Assembly: GCA_937121005.1 (NCBI GenBank)
Contig: CAKZKB010000294.1
Span: 1 to 23,603 of the forward strand
Origin: an uncultured cyanobacterium
Lineage (GTDB): Bacteria; Cyanobacteriota; Cyanobacteriia; Cyanobacteriales; Geitlerinemataceae
Direction: 5' to 3'
DNA: 23,603 bases
Part shown: piece after piece, positions 15,251-23,078 of the stretch
Layout: every line of letters begins with the position of its first letter
Position numbering within the stretch: the stretch's first letter is position 1
The notes under the pieces: model-generated
The model's input: the letters and a program-made list of their open reading frames with translations, nothing else
What the model was told of the DNA's origin: nothing
Databases searched by the model: none
Position numbers and translations under genes: made by a program

Positions 15251-15967
15251 ATGCCAATTGTCGATTTGTCCTGGATAAACGCTTTGTGTTGGTTGTGGAT
15301 CGCGATCGCCCTTGCTTGGTTAATTTGTAAATGGCAGATACTCCAAAACGCATCTCAGGGCGAAATCGATGCTTTTTTTGTATTTGGTGGCGGCTTGCAC
15401 CGAGAACTTTACGTCGCTCGCTTGAAGAAACAGTATCCCGAGGTTCCCGTGTTAATTTCTAAGGGATCGCTGCAACCCTACATACTGTCCATTTTTGAGC
15501 GCTTGCAGGCTCCTATTTACAATGTTTGGATTGAAGAATGTGCGAACTCGACTTTTGATAATTGCTGCTTTGGTTTACCAATTTTGAAATCTTGGCAAGT
15601 CAAAAAAGTAATGCTCGTGACTTCAGCTTCGCATCTTCCCCGAGCCAAACTCTTGGCACAAATTATTCTCGGCGCTCATGGAATATGGGTAGAATCCTCC
15701 TCTGTTACAGAAATCTGTACGCCGGGAAATCAAGAATCGAAACTGAAAACTGTATTGGATGCGATCCGGGCTAGCGCCTGGGCGATCGTCTCTCAGTTCT
15801 ATTCTTGTTCTTGCTCGAACATTATTCCACTAGCAGAGGTAAAAATGAACGAATGGCAAGATATTGGCATTGATGTTAACTGTTGCCAGCGCTACAAGTT
15901 TAACCTAGCAGGTTTCGCGGGCGATCGAGAGACAGCAACTCCTATAAAATCTGCTCGATCGTTCTAG
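15251..15967 (+). CDS. YdcF/SanA-like DUF218 family protein
   Basis: The 238-residue protein has one N-terminal membrane helix (about residues 8-25) and a DUF218 domain: DAFFVFGGGLHRE, then the acidic and asparagine motif ECANSTFDN, and VMLVTSASHLPRAKLLA. These match the YdcF/SanA group, which is linked in other bacteria to envelope integrity and S-adenosylmethionine binding; the exact role is not known. The C-terminal 40 residues are unlike the core domain and may be low in structure. The gene is divergent from the SLH/GHL10 gene and precedes the Uma2 array on the same strand by about 100 bases. Confidence 0.85.
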   Translation: MPIVDLSWINALCWLWIAIALAWLICKWQILQNASQGEIDAFFVFGGGLHRELYVARLKKQYPEVPVLISKGSLQPYILSIFERLQAPIYNVWIEECANSTFDNCCFGLPILKSWQVKKVMLVTSASHLPRAKLLAQIILGAHGIWVESSSVTEICTPGNQESKLKTVLDAIRASAWAIVSQFYSCSCSNIIPLAEVKMNEWQDIGIDVNCCQRYKFNLAGFAGDRETATPIKSARSF

Positions 15968-16069
15968 ATAGAATACATCCGGTTTCTGTCCTACGATCGC
16001 GACCTATGGTAAAATAGACGAGAACAATTTTTTTAGTTTTTATTTTTAATTGGATCGCCGCGACTGACG

Positions 16070-16675
16070 ATGGTACAGACTCAAACCCAATTCCAAACCC
16101 TGTCGCTCTCGCTACCCGAGACGATCGCATTGTACGTGACCCCCGAGCAGTTTGCCATCCTCGCAGCTGCCAACCGAGAGTTACGCTTAGAACGCACTGC
16201 AAGCGGAGAATTGATTGTCATGCCACCCACAAGTTGGGAAACGGGAGAACGAAATAGCAGTCTTGTTGGAGAATTGTATCTGTGGTGGCGAAATTCTGAC
16301 CAACCAGGGAAAATCTTCGATTCTTCTACTGGTTTTACTTTACCCAATGGTGCGATCCGTTCGCCCGATGCCTGTTGGATAAGTCCAGAACGATGGAACG
16401 CGATCGACCCTCAACCCGGCACATTTCCCAATATTTGCCCCGATTTTGTTGTGGAATTGCGATCGAAATCGGATAGTTTGTCATCAGTGCAAGCCAAGAT
16501 GAAAGAATATATTAAAAATGGCACGAGACTCGGTTGGCTGATCGATCCGCAACATCGGCGCGTGGAGATTTATCGACCCAGATCGCCAGTGGAAGTGCGG
16601 GAAAATCCGGCTGAGTTGTCTGGAGAAGATGTCTTACCCGGTTTCGTGTTAGATTTGTATCGAGTCTGGAATTAA
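16070..16675 (+). CDS. Uma2 family PD-(D/E)XK nuclease-like protein, array copy 1
   Basis: The 201-residue protein has the Uma2 (formerly DUF820) pattern of the PD-(D/E)XK superfamily: WETGERN (Glu57), IRSPDACWIS (Asp100), ICPDFVVELRSKSD (Asp125, Glu129) and QAKMKEY (Lys143). The domain ends with LGWLIDPQHRRVEIYRP. Uma2 proteins are greatly expanded in cyanobacteria; their function is not established, although the catalytic residues suggest nuclease activity. It is the first of three copies on an exact 622-base period and differs from copy 2 only near the N-terminus (TQTQFQT instead of TLTQSQT). A TAAAAT -10-like hexamer lies at 16010-16015. Confidence 0.93.
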   Translation: MVQTQTQFQTLSLSLPETIALYVTPEQFAILAAANRELRLERTASGELIVMPPTSWETGERNSSLVGELYLWWRNSDQPGKIFDSSTGFTLPNGAIRSPDACWISPERWNAIDPQPGTFPNICPDFVVELRSKSDSLSSVQAKMKEYIKNGTRLGWLIDPQHRRVEIYRPRSPVEVRENPAELSGEDVLPGFVLDLYRVWN

Positions 16676-17408
16676 TCTCTTTAATATCAAAATGGTACAA
16701 ACCCTAACCCAATCCCAAACTTTGTCGCTCTCGCTACCCGAGACGATCGCATTGTACGTCACCCCCGAGCAGTTTGCCATCCTCGCAGCTGCCAACCGAG
16801 AGTTACGCTTAGAACGCACTGCAAGCGGAGAATTGATTGTCATGCCACCCACAAGTTGGGAAACGGGAGAACGAAATAGCAGTCTTGTTGGAGAATTGTA
16901 TCTGTGGTGGCGAAATTCTGACCAACCAGGGAAAATCTTCGATTCTTCTACTGGTTTTACTTTACCCAATGGTGCGATCCGTTCGCCCGATGCCTGTTGG
17001 ATAAGTCCAGAACGATGGAACGCGATCGACCCTCAACCCGGCACATTTCCCAATATTTGCCCCGATTTTGTTGTGGAATTGCGATCGAAATCGGATAGTT
17101 TGTCATCAGTGCAAGCCAAGATGAAAGAATATATTAAAAATGGCACGAGACTCGGTTGGCTGATCGATCCGCAACATCGGCGCGTGGAGATTTATCGACC
17201 CAGATCGCCAGTGGAAGTGCGGGAAAATCCGGCTGAGTTGTCTGGAGAAGATGTCTTACCCGGTTTCGTGTTAGATTTGTATCGAGTCTGGAATTAATCT
17301 CTTTAATATCAAAATGGTACAAACCCTAACCCAATCCCAAACTTTGTCGCTCTCGCTACCCGAGACGATCGCATTGTACGTCACCCCCGAGCAGTTTGCC
17401 ATCCTCGC
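16139..17408 (+). repeat. Tandem 648-bp direct repeat on a 622-bp period
   Basis: Bases 16139-16786 appear identical to 16761-17408. The two copies overlap by the 26 bases 16761-16786, which is what a single unequal crossover in a 26-base identical block would leave. The next base on each side differs (G at 16138 against C at 16760; A at 16787 against T at 17409). Confidence 0.9.
16692..17297 (+). CDS. Uma2 family protein, array copy 2 (hybrid of copies 1 and 3)
   Basis: The protein is identical to copy 1 except at residues 5 and 8, and all Uma2 catalytic residues are kept. At DNA level its first 69 bases, through the C at 16760, match copy 3, whereas from 16787 on it matches copy 1. It is therefore a recombinant of the two, with the exchange in the shared 26 bases 16761-16786. 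The spacer to each neighbour is the same 16 bases. It is expected to have the same activity as copy 1. Confidence 0.93.
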   Translation: MVQTLTQSQTLSLSLPETIALYVTPEQFAILAAANRELRLERTASGELIVMPPTSWETGERNSSLVGELYLWWRNSDQPGKIFDSSTGFTLPNGAIRSPDACWISPERWNAIDPQPGTFPNICPDFVVELRSKSDSLSSVQAKMKEYIKNGTRLGWLIDPQHRRVEIYRPRSPVEVRENPAELSGEDVLPGFVLDLYRVWN

Positions 17409-17919
17409 TGCGGCTAACCGAGAGTTACGCCTAGAACGCACCGCACGCGGAGAATTAATTGTCATGCCACCCACAGGTTGGGAAACTGGAAAGCGCAACC
17501 GCAGTATTATCGGACAACTCGATCGCTGGTATGAAGCGAATGCAGACTTAGGCGAAGCCTTCGATTCTTCCACTGGGTTTACTTTACCGAACGGCGCGAT
17601 CCGTTCGCCCGATGCCTGTTGGATAAGTCAAGAACGGTGGAGCGCGATCGACCCTCAACCCGATACGTTTCCCAGTATTTGCCCCGATTTTGTTGTGGAA
17701 TTGCGCTCGAAATCCGATAGTCTGTCATCAGTGCAAGCTAAGATGAGAGAATATATTGAAAACGGCACGAAACTCGGTTGGCTACTGGATCCGCAACATC
17801 GGCGCGTGGAGATTTATCGTCCCGGATCGCCAGTGGAAGTGCGGGAAAATCCGGCGGAGTTGTCGGGGGAAGCGGTGTTACCGGGTTTTGTTTTAAATTT
17901 GGGTCGGGTGTGGGGGTGA
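17314..17919 (+). CDS. Uma2 family protein, array copy 3 (diverged)
   Basis: This 201-residue Uma2 protein keeps the catalytic set (WETGKRN, IRSPDACWIS, ICPDFVVELRS, QAKMREY) but differs in the region of residues 55-83, where it has GWETGKRNRSIIGQLDRWYE in place of the copy 1/2 sequence. It also ends differently (GFVLNLGRVWG). This central divergence may alter substrate recognition. It is the older partner of the array; copies 1 and 2 are the recent duplicates. It is followed by a 111-base gap before the amidase. Confidence 0.93.
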   Translation: MVQTLTQSQTLSLSLPETIALYVTPEQFAILAAANRELRLERTARGELIVMPPTGWETGKRNRSIIGQLDRWYEANADLGEAFDSSTGFTLPNGAIRSPDACWISQERWSAIDPQPDTFPSICPDFVVELRSKSDSLSSVQAKMREYIENGTKLGWLLDPQHRRVEIYRPGSPVEVRENPAELSGEAVLPGFVLNLGRVWG

Positions 17920-18030
17920 AAAAAGCGGCGATCGCAGTGGATACTCTACCCCTTGCCGCGATAAAATAGAGACTTGTCGGCCATCGATTTTCCCATCGCC
18001 GACAACAGGGGATACACAACGAGGTTTGTT

Positions 18031-18759
18031 ATGACGAGAGTGATGCTCGAGGTCGGTCACGGCCCCTATCGCGATCGCACGGGTGCAACGGGTTTTGAAG
18101 AAGGAGCCAGCGGCCCCGGAACGACTGAATACAAGCAAGTCAAGCAAATGGCTCCGATCGCGGCCGCACAGTTGCGCGAGTTGGGTTACGAGGTGGAAAT
18201 TTCTGACCCAGTAGACACCCTAGTGGCGATCGGTCAAAAAGCAGCCGGAAGCGATCTGTTTGTCAGCTTGCACCTGAACGCTTTCAACCGCAGCGCCCAA
18301 GGTACGGAGGTGTTGGTACACCGCAACGGCACCCAGGAAGATGTCGAGCTCGCTCAATATATCCAAAACTCGCTGGTAGCGGCGTTGGGTCTGGCGAACC
18401 GAGGCGTAAAGCGGCAAGGTTTGGCGGTACTTTCTGGCGTACCTTTGACGGTGCGAGCAGCCTGCTTAACTGAATCGTATTTTATCGATGCGGTGCCCAA
18501 TGCAGCCACAGCCGAACGCTATACGGAACTGGCCGGACGGGCGATCGCGGAAGGAATTGACAAATACGCTGCCGCTAACGGTATTAAACCACAACTTGCT
18601 CCTGTCAACAAGTCTAAAGAGGTGATGGAGTTGGAGTTGGTAAACGTGGCCAAATATTACTCGGCGTTACCTCACCAAATTGCTGCACTCAACTGGTTGC
18701 AAGACCAACTTTCGCCACAAGTGAAGGAGGAGTTTACGCGACGCTGGCGCAACGGCTAG
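18031..18759 (+). CDS. N-acetylmuramoyl-L-alanine amidase (Amidase_3 type)
   Basis: The 242-residue protein matches the zinc-dependent Amidase_3 fold: EVGHGPYRDRTGA (first zinc histidine), FVSLHLNAF (second histidine) and the catalytic-type glutamate in CLTESYFID. It cuts the bond between muramic acid and the stem peptide of peptidoglycan. No signal peptide is visible, so it may act inside the cell, be released by lysis or be exported in another way. The start at 18031 has GAGG six to ten bases upstream; an upstream in-frame TTG would add 19 residues without homology. The C-terminal 55 residues, rich in LPHQIAALNWLQ, form a separate tail, possibly a binding segment. Confidence 0.85.
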   Translation: MTRVMLEVGHGPYRDRTGATGFEEGASGPGTTEYKQVKQMAPIAAAQLRELGYEVEISDPVDTLVAIGQKAAGSDLFVSLHLNAFNRSAQGTEVLVHRNGTQEDVELAQYIQNSLVAALGLANRGVKRQGLAVLSGVPLTVRAACLTESYFIDAVPNAATAERYTELAGRAIAEGIDKYAAANGIKPQLAPVNKSKEVMELELVNVAKYYSALPHQIAALNWLQDQLSPQVKEEFTRRWRNG

Positions 18760-18781
18760 AGCAATATTTGATTTCTCGTAG

Positions 18782-18800
18782 GGGCGAACGGCGTTCGCCC
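18782..18800. terminator. Palindromic intergenic repeat between convergent genes
   Basis: GGGCGAAC (18782-18789) and GTTCGCCC (18793-18800) form an eight-bp stem with loop GGC. It sits between the amidase (plus) and the methyltransferase (minus). It belongs to the GGGGCGA-type palindromes also seen at 23040-23069 and could end transcription from either side, though no T-run follows. Confidence 0.5.
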
Positions 18801-18816
18801 TAATCTCGCCCTAATT

Positions 18817-19980
18817 TTATCGGGTTTGCAACCCTCGCAAAACCTGGCTTTTTTGCTCGCTGTCGAGTCCTTTGGCTTGTATCAGTACGCCAAAATTGCC
18901 CACACCCATAGGATCGATTAAGCGGTGAAGCACTTGACGACGGTGCAGTGCGTTTGTAAGATCGACACTGTTACTCGAGTTGGATATTTCAGCAATACGA
19001 TCGCCGATTCCTAATGCCATCAAAAACAGGGCTTGCGGGGCAAATCCAAGTTTAACTAATTGCGATCGCGCTCCCCAGATTTCCAAGGCGGTAAAGTTAA
19101 CGTGCGCAGTGAGATCTTGCTCTCCGACATACGCATAGGGATCGTCGTGGAAATGGTGGCGATAGTAACATTGTAGCGTTCCTTCTCGGCGGTGCGGCTG
19201 GTAATATCGCGCGGCGGGATAGCCGTAGTCAATGGTGAGAACGTAACCGCGTTGCAGGCGTTTAGAAATGGCTTCGATCCACTCTAAAGCGGCTAGGTTA
19301 ACTTCGCTGCGATACCCTTCATAAACGCGATCGCCTATCTCGATACTCAAGTTTGCAAAGTAGTTTTTAAGATCGGGTGTAGACGGTTCGCCAATGGTTT
19401 CTACTAATTCATTGTTTTTTATGGTGACATAAATTTCTTTGAGTTCTCCTTGTTCGATACCAAATAAATGAACGGGGAGTGCGTCGAAAAACTCGTTAGA
19501 AAAAATGCAGCCGACGATCGCATTTTCGGGAATCTCTTCGAGTTCAAACCAGCGCACGTTATAGGTTTTGAGCCGTTGTTGCTGTTGCGCTTTGAGTTGG
19601 CGGGATTTTTCGACGATCGTATAGTCGATCGCCTCTAAAAATTCAGGATATTTCCTCTCGATATAGCTGAGGACATCTCCAGCTAAAATTCCTTGTCCCG
19701 CACCCAGTTCTAGCAAAGAAAACGGCTGCGGTTTACCTAAAATCTCCCACATTTGCACGAACTGTTCGGCTAGCATTTCCCCAAAGTCGGGACACAAATG
19801 CACCGAGGTGACAAAATCTCCAGTTTCGCCTAAGCCTCGACCTCGGGAGTAATATCCTTCGCGATCGTGGTACAATACTAAATCCATATAGTCGGCAAAG
19901 GTAATGCGCTGTTGCGGACTGTTGGCAATCCGCTCTTGTAAAATATCAATTAGTGCTGAGTTAGACTGTGGGACTGCCAT
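18817..19980 (-). CDS. SAM-dependent methyltransferase of the MidA/NDUFAF7 family
   Basis: The 387-residue protein contains the SAM-binding motif LLELGAGQG (about 89-97) and family features: an N-terminal ITFADYMDLVLYHDREGYYS, then GDFVTSVHLCPDFGEMLAEQ, SNEFFDALPVH and DYGYPAARYY. Mitochondrial NDUFAF7 methylates an arginine of complex I subunit NDUFS2. In a cyanobacterium the counterpart would be the NDH-1 complex, but this is inference. Length and motifs are complete. Its upstream region contains the AGAAACC inverted repeat. Confidence 0.9.
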   Translation of the reverse strand: MAVPQSNSALIDILQERIANSPQQRITFADYMDLVLYHDREGYYSRGRGLGETGDFVTSVHLCPDFGEMLAEQFVQMWEILGKPQPFSLLELGAGQGILAGDVLSYIERKYPEFLEAIDYTIVEKSRQLKAQQQQRLKTYNVRWFELEEIPENAIVGCIFSNEFFDALPVHLFGIEQGELKEIYVTIKNNELVETIGEPSTPDLKNYFANLSIEIGDRVYEGYRSEVNLAALEWIEAISKRLQRGYVLTIDYGYPAARYYQPHRREGTLQCYYRHHFHDDPYAYVGEQDLTAHVNFTALEIWGARSQLVKLGFAPQALFLMALGIGDRIAEISNSSNSVDLTNALHRRQVLHRLIDPMGVGNFGVLIQAKGLDSEQKSQVLRGLQTR

Positions 19981-20013
19981 TCGATTTTAGATTCTGGATT
20001 TTGTTGGGGGTGT

Positions 20014-20079
20014 AGAAACCCGGTTTCTTGCTGATAACCAGACAAGACTCGATTTTTTCCTTTCAGAAACCGGGTTTCT
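20014..20079. repeat. Inverted pair of AGAAACC(C/G)GGTTTCT palindromes
   Basis: AGAAACCCGGTTTCT (20014-20028) and AGAAACCGGGTTTCT (20065-20079) are reverse complements of each other, and each is itself a near palindrome. The same arms build the terminator at 9598-9630. They lie in the 187-bp gap between two minus-strand genes, downstream of the glycosyltransferase and upstream of the methyltransferase. They may end the glycosyltransferase transcript. Confidence 0.75.
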
Positions 20080-20167
20080 TGTATAACCTGAATCCTTACT
20101 TTCCCCCATTGTTCGAGACGGATTCACCTCGGGCTAAAATCGGGGTAGGAATACGCGATATACTCGG

Positions 20168-21328
20168 TTATAATAATTGTTGTTCGAGTACCTCCAAGAT
20201 CGATCGCGCGGCTACATCCCAGTTTAAGCGAGAGCGGTACTCTTGGAAAGACGATCGCGCCAAGTCTCGGTAAGTGCTGTAATTTTGCACTCGGTGGCTG
20301 ATATACTCGCAGTAGTCGGCGATCGCGGCTTCTGACGAGAACAGTTTACCATTAATATCGTCGCGGACGATCGTCCCTACACCGCCGACATCGGTTGCTA
20401 AAACCGGAACCCCAAAGGAGTTGGCTTCACAGAGAACATGGCCGTAGGTTTCGGCGCGAGAGGGTAAAATCAGAAAGTGGGATTCGCCTAGCAAGCGATC
20501 GAAGGTTTTTCTTCCGATATCGGTTGCTTTATCTACAAAGCCGATCGCGTTCGCAAATGCGGGTACGCTGTCGAGATCGGGTCGAGAACCGATGGCAATT
20601 AATTCTGTCGGTATTCCTCTATTATTCAACTGGCGAGCCACTTCTAAGGCGACATCACCTCCTTTGCGATGCCATTCTACACCCACAAACAACAATTTGC
20701 AAGTGTCGGATTTGCGAGATGCGATCGCGGCTTCGATGTCGGTTTCGGTGCGATCGCATTCAATATTTGCCCCCCAAGGAATGACGCTGACTCTCCCTGG
20801 ATTTAAATTGTAGCGTTCGATGGCATTATTTGCTGCCCAGTCTGAGGTAAAGACCAGGCGATCGCAGCGATCGAATGCCGATTTTTCCATTATATCAATA
20901 TTCTGTCTCGTTTCGGCGCATAAATTGTTCAAATAGTCGTAAAATCCAATTAAGTTACCAATGGCGGCATCTGTCCACAAGACGAGTGGCTGTTGGCAGT
21001 TTAAGCGAGCGATGGGAACTGCATTTTCCGGGCACAAAACAATGTCCGCATTATCGATTTTGCGGGCAATTTCTTTGGCGTAGTTTTGCCATACCAACGG
21101 TTCGGCCCAACGGTAGTAATCTTGCTTGAGAATGCGGCGATAAAACTCCCATTTGCTGCGGGTGAGGATGGCTCCAGTTTTGGCGATCGGGCCGATATAA
21201 CTGAGGTTCGCACCGATTTTTTCTAACGACTTGGCTAAATAATATCCCGCCCCAGATAAACCCGTTTGATACTCGTTCCAGTTGGACGAGTTCCAAGCAT
21301 CGTAAGTGGTGACGTAGGCAATTTTCAT
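20168..21328 (-). CDS. GT4-family (GT-B fold) glycosyltransferase
   Basis: The 386-residue protein is a retaining GT4-type glycosyltransferase. The N-terminal domain starts MKIAYVTTYDAW and has a glycine-containing GLSGAGYYLAKSL. The C-terminal nucleotide-sugar domain shows LLFVGVEWHRKGGDVALE, and the EX7E motif is seen in AETYGHVLCEANSFG, followed by PVLATDVGGVG. The acceptor and sugar are unknown. The start at 21328 is preferred to an ATG 15 bases upstream because the beta-strand begins there. The next gene upstream is a small HicB-like gene, 21 bases away on the same strand. Confidence 0.9.
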   Translation of the reverse strand: MKIAYVTTYDAWNSSNWNEYQTGLSGAGYYLAKSLEKIGANLSYIGPIAKTGAILTRSKWEFYRRILKQDYYRWAEPLVWQNYAKEIARKIDNADIVLCPENAVPIARLNCQQPLVLWTDAAIGNLIGFYDYLNNLCAETRQNIDIMEKSAFDRCDRLVFTSDWAANNAIERYNLNPGRVSVIPWGANIECDRTETDIEAAIASRKSDTCKLLFVGVEWHRKGGDVALEVARQLNNRGIPTELIAIGSRPDLDSVPAFANAIGFVDKATDIGRKTFDRLLGESHFLILPSRAETYGHVLCEANSFGVPVLATDVGGVGTIVRDDINGKLFSSEAAIADYCEYISHRVQNYSTYRDLARSSFQEYRSRLNWDVAARSILEVLEQQLL

Positions 21329-21349
21329 GATTTTATAGAACATTCATAT

Positions 21350-21550
21350 TCAATGCGGCGATCGCGGAATGGGCAAGCCATCGTCTTGTAAAGACTCTAT
21401 ATACAATAGCACAGCTTCGGTAACGTTCTTTTCCGCTTCGACAAAATCCTTGCCAAACGAAGAAACATAGTTTAAGTCTGGTACAGTCGCGATAACCATT
21501 TCGCTATCGCGATCGACGCTGTATTCAACTCGAAATTCCAGTCGTTCCAT
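21350..21550 (-). CDS. HicB-like small protein, orphan antitoxin candidate
   Basis: The 66-residue protein has the HicB beta-alpha-beta pattern: EFRVEYSVDRDSEMVIATVP, then DLNYVSSFGKDFVEAEKNV and AVLLYIESLQDDGLPIP. HicB proteins neutralise the HicA RNase, but no HicA gene lies next to it. It lacks the usual C-terminal DNA-binding domain, and short orphan HicB-like proteins are common in cyanobacteria. It is upstream of and close to the glycosyltransferase gene. Confidence 0.8.
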   Translation of the reverse strand: MERLEFRVEYSVDRDSEMVIATVPDLNYVSSFGKDFVEAEKNVTEAVLLYIESLQDDGLPIPRSPH

Positions 21551-21630
21551 AAAAAAAACACTCCATCGATTGTGGTTGCGTTACCCAGACGATCGCGCTA
21601 CAATGATTGTCGCCACCTAGACTCCTCCCC

Positions 21631-23010
21631 ATGAGTGCTGTCAAAACCTTCATCCGCCGAGAACTGCTACCCGTTTTAGCCGACTTGCGACTGGCGATCG
21701 TCCTCTTACTTGCCATCGCCGCGTTTAGTGCCACTGGGACAGTCATCGAACAAGAGCGATCGCTACAATTCTACCAGGCCAACTACCCCGAAGATCCGGC
21801 GTTGTTTGGCTTTCTCTCGTGGAAAGTGATTACCGCGTTGAGTCTCGATCGCGTTTACAAAAGTTGGTGGTTCCTCTCTATCTTAATTCTGTTTGCCAGT
21901 AGCTTGAGTGCTTGCACCCTAACTCGGCAATTCCCCGCCCTCAAAGCAGCCCGACGCTGGCAATTTTACACCCAACCGCGTCAGTTTGGCAAGTTAGCCA
22001 TGGCCGCAGAACTGGAAGCGGGAGACTTAGATAAACTCGAAAGCGAACTGCAACGAAAACGCTATCGCACCTTCCGCCAAGACGGTTCTCTCTACGCCAG
22101 AAAAGGGATCGTCGGCCGCATTGCCCCGATCGTCGTCCATGCTAGTATGCTATTGATTATTGCCGGGGCCATATTCGGATCCCTATCGGGAGTGCTTGCC
22201 CAGCAAATGATTCCCAGTGGCGAGACGATCGTCATTGATAACATTATCGAAGCCGGAAACTTGTCTTCCTTCGATCGCTTTCGGGGCTGGGCCTTAAAAG
22301 TCAATCGCTTCTGGATCGATTATACACCCGAAGGCAGCATCGATCAATTTTAGTCCGATCTCTCCATTGTAGACAGCGAAACTGGAGAAGAACGCCATCG
22401 CGACACCATTTACGTTAACCATCCGTTGCGCTACAATGGCGTAACCATGTATCAGACCGATTGGTCGATCGCGGGAGTGCGTTTGCGCCTCAACAACAGT
22501 CCTATATTTCAGTTTCCCATGGCGCGATTGAATATGGCTGGCGACAGGCGTTTGTGGGGAACTTGGATCCCAACCAAACCCGATTTAAGCGAGGGTGTTT
22601 CTTTAGTTGCCAAGGATTTGCAAGGTACGTTAGTAGCTTATAATAATGAGGGGGAACTGACGGGAACCGTGCGATCGGGAAGTACGACCGAAATTAATGA
22701 TGTCAACCTCACCATTCTCGATATTATCGGGGCGACGGGACTGCAAATCAAGTCCGATCCGGGCATTCCTTTAGTGTATGCTGGATTTGGGTTGTTGATG
22801 CTCAGCGCACTGGCAAGTTACGTTTCTCACTCGCAAATTTGGGTGTTAAAAACGGACGATCGCGTCTATATTGGCGGACGTACAAACCGCGCTTTAGTGG
22901 CGTTCGATCGCGAGTTAAATGAAATAATCGATCGCTGGCAAACTCCCCCAGGTGACGGTCGAGAAAGCGAGTTTTTCCTGGGCGATCGTCCCGAAACGAT
23001 TCAATCTTAA
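21631..23010 (+). pseudogene. ccs1: Ccs1/ResB cytochrome c maturation protein, interrupted by one in-frame TAG
   Basis: Read through, the frame gives about 459 codons, the normal length for cyanobacterial Ccs1 (also named CcsB/ResB). With CcsA it carries haem across the thylakoid or plasma membrane and attaches it to c-type cytochromes. It begins LLPVLADLRLAIVLLLAIA, contains ATGTVIEQ and GRIAPIVVHASMLLIIAG, and later has NHPLRYNGVTMYQTDWSI and a final membrane helix near GFGLLMLSALASYVS. A TAG at 22351-22353 follows SIDQF and precedes SDLSIVDSETGEE, where the family normally has tyrosine or a similar residue. Both sides stay in the same frame with normal coding character, so a single base change explains it. 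The 5' half (240 residues) may be made alone; an ATG at 22426 begins the second half. The ATG at 21631 is preferred to an in-frame TTG 24 bases upstream. Confidence 0.85.
22351..22353 (+). other. Premature TAG inside ccs1
   Basis: The amber codon splits an otherwise continuous 460-codon frame. Changing its last base to T or C would give tyrosine. No frameshift or other damage is seen on either side. Confidence 0.9.
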
Positions 23011-23039
23011 TATGTCCTAATTTGCCAAATCAATACAGA

Positions 23040-23069
23040 TGTAGGGGCGATTCGCGAATCGCCCCTACA
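23040..23069. terminator. Perfect 30-bp palindrome between convergent genes
   Basis: TGTAGGGGCGATTCG is followed directly by its exact complement, 15 + 15 bases with no loop. It lies between ccs1 (plus) and the sigma factor gene (minus), 29 bases after the ccs1 stop, with an AATTTATT stretch on the plus side. It belongs to the family of GGGGCGA palindromes common between cyanobacterial genes and may end both transcripts. Confidence 0.65.
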
Positions 23070-23078
23070 ATTTATTAA

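Noticed and set aside
16070..17919. Possible insertion sequence or composite transposon from the repeated 622-bp units
   Set aside because: No transposase, terminal inverted repeats or target duplications are seen; the structure is explained by tandem gene duplication.
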